Positions 44,175-52,726 of a DNA stretch of 64,000 nt are shown here, piece by piece; position 1 is the first letter of the stretch; every line of letters begins with the position of its first letter. The DNA is from Pseudomonadota bacterium. GTDB taxonomy: Bacteria; Myxococcota_A; Polyangia; Polyangiales; Polyangiaceae. The stretch lies in assembly GCA_023428245.1 (NCBI GenBank), contig JAEYYX010000084.1:1-64000 (forward strand), read 5' to 3'. The notes beneath the pieces were generated by a model, which did no database searches, had not been told where the DNA came from, and saw only the letters and a list, made by a program, of their open reading frames with translations. The position numbers were made by a program, and so were the translations under genes.

Positions 44175-44981
44175 TCAGGGCGCTTCGCGGAACAATCGCT
44201 CGAAGTTCTCTTCGAAGGTTTGGGCGACCTGCTCAAGGGGCATCCCCCAGAGTTCGCTCGCGTACCTGGCCGTCTCTCGGACGTGCATGGGCTCGCTCCG
44301 CTCGCCCTGGGCAGGCCCGAGGTAAGGGCAGTCCGTCTCGAGCAGGAGCTGGGATCGAGGCAGAGTGCGCAACATCCCCGTAAAGGTCTCGCTCCGGCGC
44401 GCGTTGCTTGGAACTGAGAGAAAATGGCCGTAGTCGGCGATCTGGCGAGCGAGCTTGAGGCGGCTCGAGTAGCAGTGCCAGTTCACGCGCTTCACTCCGA
44501 GCTCGACCAAGATCTCAAAGCAGCGAGCTTCCGCCTTGCGGGTGTGGATGATGATGGGTTTGTCGAGATCGAGGGCGATGCGGACGAGCGAGCGGAAGAC
44601 TTCTTCTTGGCGCGTCCAGAACTGCTCGGGGACCCAGTGGTGGTCGAGGCCAATCTCGCCGATAGCGATCGCATCAGAGGCATTGTTCGCGATCCACTCG
44701 ACCACCGTTTCGGCAGCTTCGATCTGCGTATCTTCCCGCGGGTACTCCACGCCCGCTTCAGTCATCTCGGGCAGGACCGCGTCGACGGGATAGAGACCGA
44801 GTGCGGGGCGAACAAGGGAGTTCTCGCTGGCCAGCGCGAGGACCTTCTCGTTGTCCTGTCGGTTGAGCCCATTGGAGATGATCTTTGTCACGCCAGCTTC
44901 GGCTGCGCGTTCGAGAACAGCGGGAACGTCGCCTTGAAATTTCGGGCTTGTCAGGTGGGCGTGGACATCGAAAAGGCGCAT
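44175..44981 (-). CDS. tatD: TatD-family metal-dependent hydrolase
   Basis: Cytoplasmic metallo-hydrolase (DNase/exonuclease family), 268 residues, TIM barrel. The metal ligands are in FDVHAHLT (HxH), IGEIGLDHHW (Glu), IHTRKAE (His), NWHCYSS (His) and LLETDCPYLGP (Asp). The gene is 18 bases upstream of nothing on its own strand except the retropepsin-like gene at 45000-45446, with which it is co-directional. Confidence 0.93.
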   Translation of the reverse strand: MRLFDVHAHLTSPKFQGDVPAVLERAAEAGVTKIISNGLNRQDNEKVLALASENSLVRPALGLYPVDAVLPEMTEAGVEYPREDTQIEAAETVVEWIANNASDAIAIGEIGLDHHWVPEQFWTRQEEVFRSLVRIALDLDKPIIIHTRKAEARCFEILVELGVKRVNWHCYSSRLKLARQIADYGHFLSVPSNARRSETFTGMLRTLPRSQLLLETDCPYLGPAQGERSEPMHVRETARYASELWGMPLEQVAQTFEENFERLFREAP

Positions 44982-44999
44982 CGGCGACTCTATTGGTTA

Positions 45000-45446
45000 T
45001 TAGCGCTGCACGGTCCGCGGTCGACTCACATCGACCAAGAAACGTCCCCGGAGCGCCGAGCGCCCGAGCAGCACGGGGAAACGGAGCTTCCCGCGGCTCG
45101 TCAGGGAGAACTCGCATTCGAAAGATACGCCGCGGACCTGGACGAGGGTACGGATCACATGGCGTTGCTCGTCCCGTCCGCTTGAAGAACGCACGATCCG
45201 CTCGTCGACGAGACGCGCACGTACCCGGCGCACGCCTCCCGTCTGCCAACGCTCTACGCTCTCCTGCCGCCGAAGGAGCGGGGGCGTGAATTCGACGAAT
45301 GCCCCCTCGTCATCCTCCAGGCGTACTACGTCACGGGCATGTAGGACGCTCGTCCTTGCTCCGGTGTCGATCTTGGCCGCAATTCGGTCGACCCCGAGTT
45401 CGGGGAGGCAGATCCATTCCCGCCATCCGACCGCAGGCCGAGTCAC
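45000..45446 (-). CDS. retropepsin-like protein (PF05618, RimK-associated)
   Basis: 148-residue protein of the family once called ATP-dependent zinc protease and now viewed as retropepsin-like. The motif AAKIDTGARTSVLHA holds the DTG active-site triad, preceded by GWREWICLPELGVDRI, which is typical. The C-terminus PVLLGRSALRGRFLVDV is also family-like. The GTG start overlaps the desaturase stop in a GTGA. In other bacteria it accompanies RimK-like ligases; none is seen here. Confidence 0.85.
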   Translation of the reverse strand: MTRPAVGWREWICLPELGVDRIAAKIDTGARTSVLHARDVVRLEDDEGAFVEFTPPLLRRQESVERWQTGGVRRVRARLVDERIVRSSSGRDEQRHVIRTLVQVRGVSFECEFSLTSRGKLRFPVLLGRSALRGRFLVDVSRPRTVQR

Positions 45447-46576
45447 GACAGAGGACTCGGATCCGTGAAGCGGGGCAAGAACCAGTTCGGCGGCGGCGCC
45501 GCTTTTTCCGCCGGGAAGCGGCGCGTGCGCCGATCGAAGAGCGCGATGATCTCTTCCTCGGTGCGCACCGGCGCGCCCGGGAGCTGAACGAAAGCTCGAG
45601 CCAGCTTCTTCTTCTGACCGGTCATGAGCAGGAACCAGACCTCGAAGAAGTCGTAGCCATCGAATACAATCGCGTCCTGCTCACCGTAGAGGCGGATGTT
45701 CTTGGCGAACTCATTGGCCATCTCCGAGTAGTGCAGACTCGGGCTGATGTGGTGAATGATGTGGTACCCATCATTGAAGCAGCGCCGGTTGTAACGGGTG
45801 TTGATGCAGGTGATGCTGCTCTTGAAATCGTTGTTCGGCTCGTCCGGGTCGACGAACGCGTGCTGTCCCCAGTTTCCGGCCATCATGAGCGTGCGCACGA
45901 CGAGGACGGGGAGAACGAAGAGGATGAGCGTGGCCTGCCAGTTGATGAAGCAAAGCAGCGCGCAAGCGAGCCAGAAACCGAGCTCACCGATGGCGAGCCG
46001 TCCGACCAATTTCCCGCTGCGCTTGGCCCGGTGATAGAGGAAAAGCTCGGGCAGGCCGAAGAACATGAACCGACCCCAATAACGGAGCCAGTTCGAGAAA
46101 CGGTCCCGATCGTAGGGCATGGTGCTTGAGAGATCCCCGGGGAGATTTCCCTCCTTGTGGTGCATCCCCATGTGGTGGACGAAGTAGCTCTCGGGGGTTT
46201 CACCCATGAAAGGTCCGATCGCCCAAGGGATGAAGAGGTTGAGCGCGCGGAACTTCCTGTTGAAGAGGGTCCTGTGGCTCGTGCAGTGAAGCATCAGGAT
46301 GAAGCGATCAACGAACAAGAGCGCGATGCCGAGCCAGTAGGGGATCGCCCACAGCCAGATCGAGTCGGCCTCACGCGTGAAGATGAAAATCGCGGCCGGC
46401 CAAACGAAGATCGCGATCGCCAGCGCCAAATTGACGAAGACGACGTCTCGCGGGTCATTGAGAGCTTTGGCCCAGGCGCGCGCCCAGGCGGTATCGAGCT
46501 GGGCGAGGGGGGCTTCGTGGACCGGTCCAGTCGGGGCCAGAAAGGGGGCCGGCGCCTTTGCAGTGCCTTCGAACAT
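45443..46576 (-). CDS. membrane fatty-acid desaturase (B)
   Basis: Second di-iron membrane desaturase, 377 residues, with His boxes HCTSHRT, HHMGMHHKEGNLPGD and YHIIHHISPSLHYSEM. Its spacing and loop sequences differ clearly from desaturase A, so it is a different subfamily and not a recent duplicate. Four hydrophobic segments flank the boxes. It is translationally coupled to the retropepsin-like gene. Substrate unknown. Confidence 0.87.
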   Translation of the reverse strand: MFEGTAKAPAPFLAPTGPVHEAPLAQLDTAWARAWAKALNDPRDVVFVNLALAIAIFVWPAAIFIFTREADSIWLWAIPYWLGIALLFVDRFILMLHCTSHRTLFNRKFRALNLFIPWAIGPFMGETPESYFVHHMGMHHKEGNLPGDLSSTMPYDRDRFSNWLRYWGRFMFFGLPELFLYHRAKRSGKLVGRLAIGELGFWLACALLCFINWQATLILFVLPVLVVRTLMMAGNWGQHAFVDPDEPNNDFKSSITCINTRYNRRCFNDGYHIIHHISPSLHYSEMANEFAKNIRLYGEQDAIVFDGYDFFEVWFLLMTGQKKKLARAFVQLPGAPVRTEEEIIALFDRRTRRFPAEKAAPPPNWFLPRFTDPSPLS

Positions 46577-46722
46577 CGGCGCGGGCTATACCTGAAAATG
46601 GGCCACCCCGCCCGCGCTTTCCGCGGACTTCCAGCTCCTCCTCCCGATTTTTCCTCCCTGTGCAAAGCTGGATTCGCGCCGCGCCGGCTTGCGATTTTTC
46701 TGCGGCGGGTCATCGTAGGTTC

Positions 46723-47055
46723 ATGAGAAACCTCAAGACTCCTCTGTCCGTGGTCGTGGCTGCCGCTGCCTATCTCTCCGCCGCGCAGGCGCTGGCCTGT
46801 GGTGGCGAAGGGAAGCACGACAAGGACGAGCCCGCTCCGTCGGCTCTCTGTGGTGGCGAAGGGAAGCACGACAAGGATGAGCCCGCTCCGTCGGCTCTCT
46901 GTGGTGGCGAAGGGAAGCACGACAAGGACGAGCCCGCCCCGTCGGCCCTCTGCGGCGGCGAAGGGAAGCACGACAAGGACGAGCCCGCCCCGTCGGCCCT
47001 CTGCGGCGGCGAAGGGAAGCACGACAAGGACGAGCCCGCCCCGTCGGCCCTCTGA
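46723..47055 (+). CDS. exported protein of five identical 17-residue repeats
   Basis: Small secreted protein of 110 residues with no recognised family. A signal peptide of 25 residues (MRNLKTPLSVVVAAAAYLS then AAQALA) ends exactly before the first Cys. The rest is the 17-mer CGGEGKHDKDEPAPSAL five times with nothing else, followed by the stop. ALA|C could be cut by signal peptidase I or, less well, act as a lipobox (ALAC). Each repeat has one Cys, two Gly, one His and an acidic/basic cluster, which could bind metal or form disulfides. All base differences among the repeats are silent in this frame, which supports the frame and selection on the peptide. It is convergent with recN. Function unknown. 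Confidence 0.8.
   Translation: MRNLKTPLSVVVAAAAYLSAAQALACGGEGKHDKDEPAPSALCGGEGKHDKDEPAPSALCGGEGKHDKDEPAPSALCGGEGKHDKDEPAPSALCGGEGKHDKDEPAPSAL
46798..47052 (+). repeat. five tandem 51-bp repeats
   Basis: Five head-to-tail 51-base units starting at 46798, each coding one 17-residue repeat. Copies 4 and 5 are identical; the others differ only at third codon positions (TGT/TGC, GGT/GGC, GAC/GAT, GCT/GCC). Both other plus frames, and at least one minus-strand frame, stay open over the array, but there the copies differ in amino acids. Confidence 0.95.
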
Positions 47056-47073
47056 AAGTTCCCGCAGCTTCGG

Positions 47074-47094
47074 GCCCTGGGGATCACCCGGGGC
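47074..47094. terminator. bidirectional hairpin between repeat-protein gene and recN
   Basis: GCCCTGGG (47074-47081) pairs with CCCGGGGC (47087-47094) with one G-U wobble and loop GATCA. It lies between the convergent stops at 47055 and 47099. Confidence 0.55.
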
Positions 47095-47098
47095 ATGC

Positions 47099-48751
47099 TT
47101 AGGATGCGATGAGTCGGAGAGAGCGCTCTCGGCCGAGCAGCGCTGCCGCGTGACTTGTCGCCGTCGGGCCACCGCCGAGCATGCGCTCGAGCTCTTGCCT
47201 GCGCTCTTCCGGGTCCAGAACCCGAGCCTTCGAGGTCGGTGAGGGGACGAGAGATTTCTCGACAAGAATATGTTCCCGCGCCTTCGCCGCGAGGAGCGGC
47301 GAATGGGTCACGGCGATGAATTGGCAGTCGTCACCCTCTTCGAGGAGTGCACGAGCGATTTTTGTGTTCGCTTCGCCGCTCGTTCCGGCGTCGATTTCGT
47401 CGAGCACGAGTGACTGTGGCCGTGACCGACTTGTGAGAAGGAGGGCCAAGAGCACTCGGCTCAACTCGCCACCCGACGCCGCTCGGCCGATCGGTACCTC
47501 TTCGGCACCCGGGTAGGGGGAGAAGACGACGGTCAGCTCCGAGACGCCGCTCGGGCCGAGGTCGACGAGCGAGAGTTCGAAGCGCACGCTTACGGCTTCG
47601 AGGCCGAGACGAGCGAGCCGGAGGGCCAATTGTTCCGTGGCTCGGCGCGCTCCTTTCGCTCGCTGCTCGTGAAGCCGATCGGCTGCGTTCATGAGTTCTG
47701 CCTCTCGCTCCAACACGGTCGCAGCGAGCTCACTCTGGGCCTGCCTACGTCGTTCGAGCTCGTCGAGCTCACGCCGTCTTTCGGCGGCGAGTCGGGAGAG
47801 CTCCTCGGGAGCTACCCTGTACTTCTGGCTCAGATCACGGACTCTTTGGGAGAGCGACAGCGTCTCTTCGAACTCGAGCGCGTCGCTCCGTCCGTCTTCG
47901 ATTTCGCGCTCCAGCTCATAGACGGCTTCTTCAATCCTGTGCAGCGCGCCAGCGAGCAGCCCCTGGACCTTCTCGGAGTGTTTGTCGCTGAGAGTATGCG
48001 CTGAGCGCAGGGCAGCACGCAGCGTTTGGCGAATGCTCGTGGTGTCTGTCGGACAAAGATCGGCGAGGAGCGCCTCGGCGGACTCGATGGCGCGTTTGCG
48101 ATCCCCAAGGGCTTCGGCTCGCTCTTCGAGGGCTTCGAAGTCGAGCTCGGGGAGTCCATCGAGCTCAGCGGCCTGGTACTCGAGGAGCTCTCTGCGCGCC
48201 TCTGCGCGCTCGAGTTCACTCGTCACCAGGCGGAGCGCGCTCTTGGCTTCGGACCAGGCCGAGTGGAGCTCGCTGACTTTTCGGGCGTCTTCCGAGAGGC
48301 CGAGGACGCTGTCGTACAGGGCGAGCTGCGCCTTGGGTTTCCGGAGGAGAGTGCTCTGTCCTTGAGTCGAGCTCGAGAGCAGGCATTCCCCGATTTCCGC
48401 CAGAGTTTTCAGAGGAACCTTTTCGCCATCGATGGTGGCCCGAGTCCTTCCGCGCTCGTCGATTTCCCGGCCCAGCACGAGCGGACCCCTCGTACTTCTG
48501 CCGAGGGCGGTGAGCACGGACTCTTCGAAGCTGCCCGGGCGCACGGTGAAGAGCGCTTCGACCCGCGCGGGTAGATCGGGGTTGGGGACCGGAGCGGCGA
48601 GCCGAGCCGAGCCGAGCACGAAGCGAAGTGCGCTCAAGAGCACCGATTTCCCGGAGCCGCTCTCGCCTGTGATCACATTGAAGCCCGGAGAGAAGGCGAC
48701 TTGTTCAGTTCGCATGAGGCCGATGTTTTGGATGGTGAGGCGCGTCAGCAT
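47099..48751 (-). CDS. recN: DNA repair protein RecN
   Basis: SMC-like ATPase of double-strand-break repair, 551 residues (E. coli 553). The start MLTRLTIQNIGLM opens the N-terminal ATPase with Walker A GESGSGKSVLL. Two coiled-coil arms follow at about 150-360, and the C-terminal half carries GRAASGGELSRVLLALL (signature) and LVLDEIDAGTSGE (Walker B). In many bacteria recN is SOS-regulated; a palindrome lies 30 bases upstream. Confidence 0.95.
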   Translation of the reverse strand: MLTRLTIQNIGLMRTEQVAFSPGFNVITGESGSGKSVLLSALRFVLGSARLAAPVPNPDLPARVEALFTVRPGSFEESVLTALGRSTRGPLVLGREIDERGRTRATIDGEKVPLKTLAEIGECLLSSSTQGQSTLLRKPKAQLALYDSVLGLSEDARKVSELHSAWSEAKSALRLVTSELERAEARRELLEYQAAELDGLPELDFEALEERAEALGDRKRAIESAEALLADLCPTDTTSIRQTLRAALRSAHTLSDKHSEKVQGLLAGALHRIEEAVYELEREIEDGRSDALEFEETLSLSQRVRDLSQKYRVAPEELSRLAAERRRELDELERRRQAQSELAATVLEREAELMNAADRLHEQRAKGARRATEQLALRLARLGLEAVSVRFELSLVDLGPSGVSELTVVFSPYPGAEEVPIGRAASGGELSRVLLALLLTSRSRPQSLVLDEIDAGTSGEANTKIARALLEEGDDCQFIAVTHSPLLAAKAREHILVEKSLVPSPTSKARVLDPEERRQELERMLGGGPTATSHAAALLGRERSLRLIAS

Positions 48752-48780
48752 GGGAACCAGGGTGCACGGGAGCCGGGGTC

Positions 48781-48793
48781 TTGTCGCTGACAA
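48781..48793. promoter_or_regulatory. palindrome upstream of recN, candidate operator
   Basis: TTGTC-GCT-GACAA is a 5-bp inverted repeat with 3-base spacer, 30 bases before the recN start. Its position suits a repressor such as LexA, but it is not a match to the E. coli or B. subtilis SOS box. Confidence 0.4.
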
Positions 48794-48966
48794 AATATGA
48801 CCTAGGAGGTAATGTGTCCTAGCTCTGACGGCGCCCCAAGGCCGGGCCCAGGGCGAGAAAGGCCCTGCAGCGCAAATGATCGCGCTCCGCATGGATTCGG
48901 CGCGCCCGCCTGCTAGGGTCCGCGCCCCTCCATCGGAGGCCTATTTTCTCTGCACTCTGGCGAGCC

Positions 48967-50553
48967 ATGATCCAAGTCCAAGACGTCTCGATGAATTTCG
49001 GTCCCCAGGTCCTTTTCCAGGGGGTCAGCACCACGTTCCATCCGGGGGAGCGCTATGGCCTCACGGGCCCGAACGGCGCTGGAAAGTCGACGTTCATGAA
49101 GATCGTCGCAGGCGACATCGAGCCGATGAGCGGCTTCGTTCAGCGTCCGAAGAAGACGGGCATCCTGCGCCAGGATCACTACCAATACGAGTCGACCAAG
49201 ATCCTCGACGTGGTCCTCATGGGCAACGGGCCGCTCTGGAAGGCTCTGAGCGAAAAGGAGGTCCTGCTCGCCAAGGGGGACCGTCTTACCGACGACGAAG
49301 GCATGCGGCTCGGCGAGCTCGAAATGGTGATCGCTGAAGAGGACGGCTACATGGCCGAGGCGGAGGCCACGTCGCTTCTTGAAGGCCTCGGCATCGATCC
49401 GAGCGTTCACCAGGAGACCCTGAGTGTCCTGACGGGCGGCGACAAGGTGCGCGTGCTTTTGGCTCAAGCTCTGTTCGGAAAGCCAGAGGCACTTCTGCTC
49501 GATGAGCCGACCAACGCCCTCGATATCGGGAGCATTCGTTGGCTCGAGAACTTCCTCCTGTCCTATACGGGAACGCTGGTCGTCATCAGCCACGACCGCC
49601 ACTTCTTGAACTCGGTCGCGACCAAGATCGCTGACATCGACTACGAGACCATCATCGTCTACCCGGGCAACTACGACGACATGGTCGAGGCCAAGGCCGA
49701 AGCCCGCGGCTCTCTCGAACTGCAGAACGAAGCGCGGCAAAAGAAGATTTCTGACCTCCAGGAGTTCGTTCAGCGCTTCCGCGCCGGTTCCCGGGCAAGC
49801 CAGGTCAAGTCTCGTGAGCGTCAGCTCGAGCGCGAGAAGCGAGAACTTGCCAACCTGAAGCGCTCCAACATCCAGCGTCCGTTCATCCGCTTCGATCAGA
49901 AGCGTGCGGCGGGCAAGCAGGTCGTAGCCGCCGAGATGGTGACCAAGCGCTTCGGTGACGTGACGGTCTGTGAGCGCTGGAACTTGAGTGTGATGCGCGG
50001 CGACAAGATCGCCATCGTGGGACCGAACGGCATCGGTAAGACCACGCTCATCAAGCTACTGCACGGTGACGTGAAGCCGGACGACGGCCGCGTCGAATGG
50101 GGCTATGAGACGCACGTCGGCTATATGCCTCAGGACCACCATGAGGTGATCGAGAAGAGCGACATGTCGGCGCACAAGTGGCTCTGGCAGTTCAACACGC
50201 ACGCTGACGAGGAACAGCTGCGGGCGCTCTTCGGACGACTCTTGTTCACCAAAGACGAGCCGCTCAAGCCGACCAAGGTTCTTTCCGGTGGTGAGACGGT
50301 TCGGCTCCTGCTCGCGAAGCTCATGATCACGCAATCGAACGTGCTCTTGCTTGACGAACCGACCAACCACCTCGATCTCGAGGGGATTCGCGCTCTGACG
50401 CAGGGGCTCGCCGCCTTCGAGGGGACTGTCGTCTTCGTGACCCACGACCGCGAGATGGTGAGCCGAGTCGCGACGCGCATCTTGGAAATGAGCCGTAAGG
50501 GGATTCGCGAGATTAGCCCCGAACAGTTCGACCAGGGCGAGTTCCTCGTCTGA
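48967..50553 (+). CDS. ybiT: ABC-F family ATPase, YbiT type
   Basis: Soluble tandem ATPase that binds ribosomes, with no membrane part, 528 residues. Domain 1: Walker A GPNGAGKSTFMK, signature LTGGD (degenerate), Walker B ALLLDEPTNALDIGSIRWLE. Domain 2: Walker A GPNGIGKTTLIK, signature LSGGE, Walker B VLLLDEPTNHLDLEGI. The linker contains the charged helix around QKKISDLQEFVQRFRAG that acts as P-site tRNA interaction motif in ABC-F proteins. Length and whole-protein pattern match E. coli YbiT rather than Uup or EttA. Confidence 0.93.
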   Translation: MIQVQDVSMNFGPQVLFQGVSTTFHPGERYGLTGPNGAGKSTFMKIVAGDIEPMSGFVQRPKKTGILRQDHYQYESTKILDVVLMGNGPLWKALSEKEVLLAKGDRLTDDEGMRLGELEMVIAEEDGYMAEAEATSLLEGLGIDPSVHQETLSVLTGGDKVRVLLAQALFGKPEALLLDEPTNALDIGSIRWLENFLLSYTGTLVVISHDRHFLNSVATKIADIDYETIIVYPGNYDDMVEAKAEARGSLELQNEARQKKISDLQEFVQRFRAGSRASQVKSRERQLEREKRELANLKRSNIQRPFIRFDQKRAAGKQVVAAEMVTKRFGDVTVCERWNLSVMRGDKIAIVGPNGIGKTTLIKLLHGDVKPDDGRVEWGYETHVGYMPQDHHEVIEKSDMSAHKWLWQFNTHADEEQLRALFGRLLFTKDEPLKPTKVLSGGETVRLLLAKLMITQSNVLLLDEPTNHLDLEGIRALTQGLAAFEGTVVFVTHDREMVSRVATRILEMSRKGIREISPEQFDQGEFLV

Positions 50554-50562
50554 GGGGCTCGT

Positions 50563-51855
50563 TCAGCTCGACTTGCGAGCGCCGAGGCGCTCGAGGAGCG
50601 CAGTCGGTCTCGTTTGAGAGCGGGCAGCGTTCTGCCTTTGCACAGAGTGGAGCTCTTTTTGGGCTTCGGTGTGCTCGGGGTCGAGCTTGAGGACTCGGCG
50701 CAGGGTCTGTTCGCCCTCTTCTCCGAGTCCACATTTGACCTGGAGTACCCCGAGATAAAACAAAATGCGCGGGTTCTTCGGGAAACGCGCCGCAGCGCGC
50801 TCCGCCACGCGGTGCGCGCGATCGCTACACCTGGGATCAGCCACAGCCCGGGTCCACGCGTCAAAGGAGGCGGACTCGACGCTCATTTCCTCCCCGCCGC
50901 GCGAGGAGGCTGGCGCTTCGGTGTTTGGTCCCGGTGCGTGCGTCGGGACCTGAGAAGTACGAACGGGCATGCTGTAGAGCGGAGATCGGGCCTCGGTGAT
51001 GGCGCGGGGGCGCACGGTGCTCGCTGGGGGCACGCGGGTGCTCGGGGCGCGCTGGGAGTGCGGAGGCAGGACGCTCGCTGTTGGCGGCAGGGCGCTCGCA
51101 GTCGGTGGCAGTGCGCTCGTCTTGGGCTCGGCGCGGAGTCCGCCCGTAGCGAGCAGCGACCAGATCGAAGCAATGAGCGCATCTTCCGGTGCGACGCGAC
51201 GCAGACGCATTGTGTCGAAGCTTACGGGTTCTCGACGGAGAGCAAGGAGTACCTGACGCGTAGCCGCGGGCAACTCCGTAGGAATCGCGGTCCCCACCGG
51301 TTTGAGAATGGCTTGGCGAATCGAGGAGATGGTCTGCTTGTAGGTGGTCAGGTCGCGCGCCTTGGTGAGGACCGTAGCGAAACAGAGCACTGGATCGAGC
51401 GGAGCGCGAACGAAGTCGTCGCCCTTCTCCCTTTCCTTGATGAATCGGTAGTCGAGCGCCACAGGTGCTTCGACGAGCTCGCTGAACGCCCGGAGAAGGC
51501 AATGCTCGCGAAGGCGCTTGAGCGTGAGCTCGGGGAGCAGGTGCAGGTGGCCGAGAGCCGTCAGCTCATCGACGCCGTGGGACGCTGCGTGCTTCTGGAT
51601 GAAGTCGATCTGCTCGGGCGGAAGGACATCGCCGAGTTCTCCTGAGACGAGGCGCCCTTGCCTGGGAGCCCGAACCGCTTCCGGCGCGCCGCCCTCGAAG
51701 ACGAACGTAGAGCGACCGAGGCTCTGCGACTGGACGACAAGCGTTCCGGTGAAGCGGACCTCTAGGGCTTTGGCGAGGAGCAGAACGAGATCCGTAGAGG
51801 CGATGCGCCCGGCTGCCACGAGCCCGTGGATCTGCTTGCGGATAGTTTCGTCCAT
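50563..51855 (-). CDS. DUF4388 protein with TPR-like C-terminus
   Basis: 430-residue protein. The N-terminal 100 residues match the DUF4388/PatA-like pattern (LLLAKALEVRFTGTLVVQSQ, TFVFEGGAPEAVRA), found in delta-proteobacterial signalling proteins. The middle has a Pro/Ala/Ser-rich linker with repeats of ALPPTAS. The C-terminus has one or two TPR-like helical pairs (NPRILFYLGVLQVKCGLGEE). The start at 51855 is chosen because it precedes the domain; GTG at 51957 would add 34 residues. It ends nine bases from the ABC-F stop. Confidence 0.72.
   Translation of the reverse strand: MDETIRKQIHGLVAAGRIASTDLVLLLAKALEVRFTGTLVVQSQSLGRSTFVFEGGAPEAVRAPRQGRLVSGELGDVLPPEQIDFIQKHAASHGVDELTALGHLHLLPELTLKRLREHCLLRAFSELVEAPVALDYRFIKEREKGDDFVRAPLDPVLCFATVLTKARDLTTYKQTISSIRQAILKPVGTAIPTELPAATRQVLLALRREPVSFDTMRLRRVAPEDALIASIWSLLATGGLRAEPKTSALPPTASALPPTASVLPPHSQRAPSTRVPPASTVRPRAITEARSPLYSMPVRTSQVPTHAPGPNTEAPASSRGGEEMSVESASFDAWTRAVADPRCSDRAHRVAERAAARFPKNPRILFYLGVLQVKCGLGEEGEQTLRRVLKLDPEHTEAQKELHSVQRQNAARSQTRPTALLERLGARKSS
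50576..50593. terminator. palindrome at the ABC-F / DUF4388 convergence
   Basis: CGAGCGCC-GA-GGCGCTCG is an 8-bp perfect palindrome 23 bases beyond the ABC-F stop. It lies inside the final codons of the DUF4388 gene. It may terminate ABC-F transcripts; the loop is only two bases. Confidence 0.4.
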
Positions 51856-52176
51856 GTCTCTGCTGCCGCGTCCTTCGAGAGCGTGATCGCATCGAATCGT
51901 GCGAAGTCCGCTACGGCCTCTATCTTTCGATTGTTTACTGGAAGTGACCTCCTCCACAACGATCCAGAGCCTCCAGCCCCCATTTCGGTGCGAGTGGTGA
52001 TGCCTGTGTGAGCGATGGGCGACGAGGTGGGATGCGCGTTTTTCGCGCCTCCGAGGGAAATTCTGGCGTGTCTGCGATCCCGGGGAAGCATTTATAGACA
52101 GGACATCTGCCTACGCCTTGTGATTTTGACTATACAAGGTCTCCTGGGGGGCCTCTTCAGGCCTCTTCAGGCCTCT
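51856..52176. other. 321-base intergenic region upstream of the DUF4388 gene
   Basis: Contains a perfect hairpin GCGCG-TTTTT-CGCGC at 52034-52048, an inverted repeat at 52116-52139 and the start of three 10-bp repeats. No gene is supported. The minus-strand DUF4388 gene starts at its left end, so the promoter should lie here. Confidence 0.45.
52116..52139. promoter_or_regulatory. inverted repeat CCTTGT-N12-ACAAGG
   Basis: CCTTGT (52116-52121) and ACAAGG (52134-52139) are exact complements around an AT-rich 12-base spacer that includes TTGACTATA. It could be an operator for the DUF4388 gene or mark the end of the preceding small lipoprotein transcript. Confidence 0.35.
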
Positions 52177-52179
52177 TCA
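52150..52179. repeat. three tandem 10-bp repeats at a stop codon
   Basis: GGCCTCTTCA occurs three times in a row at 52150-52159, 52160-52169 and 52170-52179. The TGA stop of the minus-strand lipoprotein gene (52179-52177) lies in the last copy, so slippage here would not alter the protein. Confidence 0.85.
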
Positions 52180-52716
52180 AGGCGCGGCGCAGGGCAGCAT
52201 CTGGAAGCGTCCGTCTTTGAGCGGCTTCTGGCGATAACAGACGAGGCGACATACGTCTTCGCTCACAAATGCGAGCTCGAGGAGATAGATTTCGTCCTTC
52301 TCCACCTTGAGCTCGAGGGAGCGAGAACAAAACGCGTCGGTGACGCGAACGATCCGGCTCGGGGCATAACAGCCCATCCCGTAGCGGGGTCCGCCACAAT
52401 AACCGATCGGATAACCAGGCTCGCGCTGCAAATGATAAAACTCAGCGCTTGCGGTGAGCGTGATCGTTCCCGGTCGAGCCATGACCACGTTGTTCATCGT
52501 GGAGAGCGCGCGATAGCCTGAAACCTCACGGAAAAAGGCTGTCTCACCGCTGACTGTGAACGTCTCGCGGAGCGTCGGACCGAAGGGAGCTCCGTAACGG
52601 CGTCTGATCTTCAGGAGCGCATGAGGCATGTCTGGACCTGGGGGCACGTAGGAGGGCACGCAGGAGGCGAGCAGGATCGAGAGTGCGCCCCAGGCCCAGC
52701 GGGCTCGGAGACCCAC
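52177..52716 (-). CDS. small lipoprotein, 179 aa
   Basis: Unrecognised predicted lipoprotein. The GTG start at 52716 has AAGAGG six bases upstream. The signal WAWGALSILLASC ends in a lipobox, followed by VPSYVPPGPDMPH. The mature part is beta-rich with conserved-looking Cys (IGYCGGPRYGMGC, VTDAFCSRSLEL, VCRLVCYRQKPL). It is preceded after 10 bases by another small lipoprotein gene on the same strand, so the two form an operon. Confidence 0.7.
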   Translation of the reverse strand: MGLRARWAWGALSILLASCVPSYVPPGPDMPHALLKIRRRYGAPFGPTLRETFTVSGETAFFREVSGYRALSTMNNVVMARPGTITLTASAEFYHLQREPGYPIGYCGGPRYGMGCYAPSRIVRVTDAFCSRSLELKVEKDEIYLLELAFVSEDVCRLVCYRQKPLKDGRFQMLPCAAP

Positions 52717-52726
52717 GAACGACCTC

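Noticed and set aside
46798..47052. CRISPR-like array
   Set aside because: Units are 51 bases directly adjacent with no spacers, and they form one reading frame.
46294..47265. Minus-strand frame over the 51-bp repeats and the desaturase B start
   Set aside because: Repeat differences change amino acids in this frame but are silent in the plus frame; it also overlaps desaturase B and recN.
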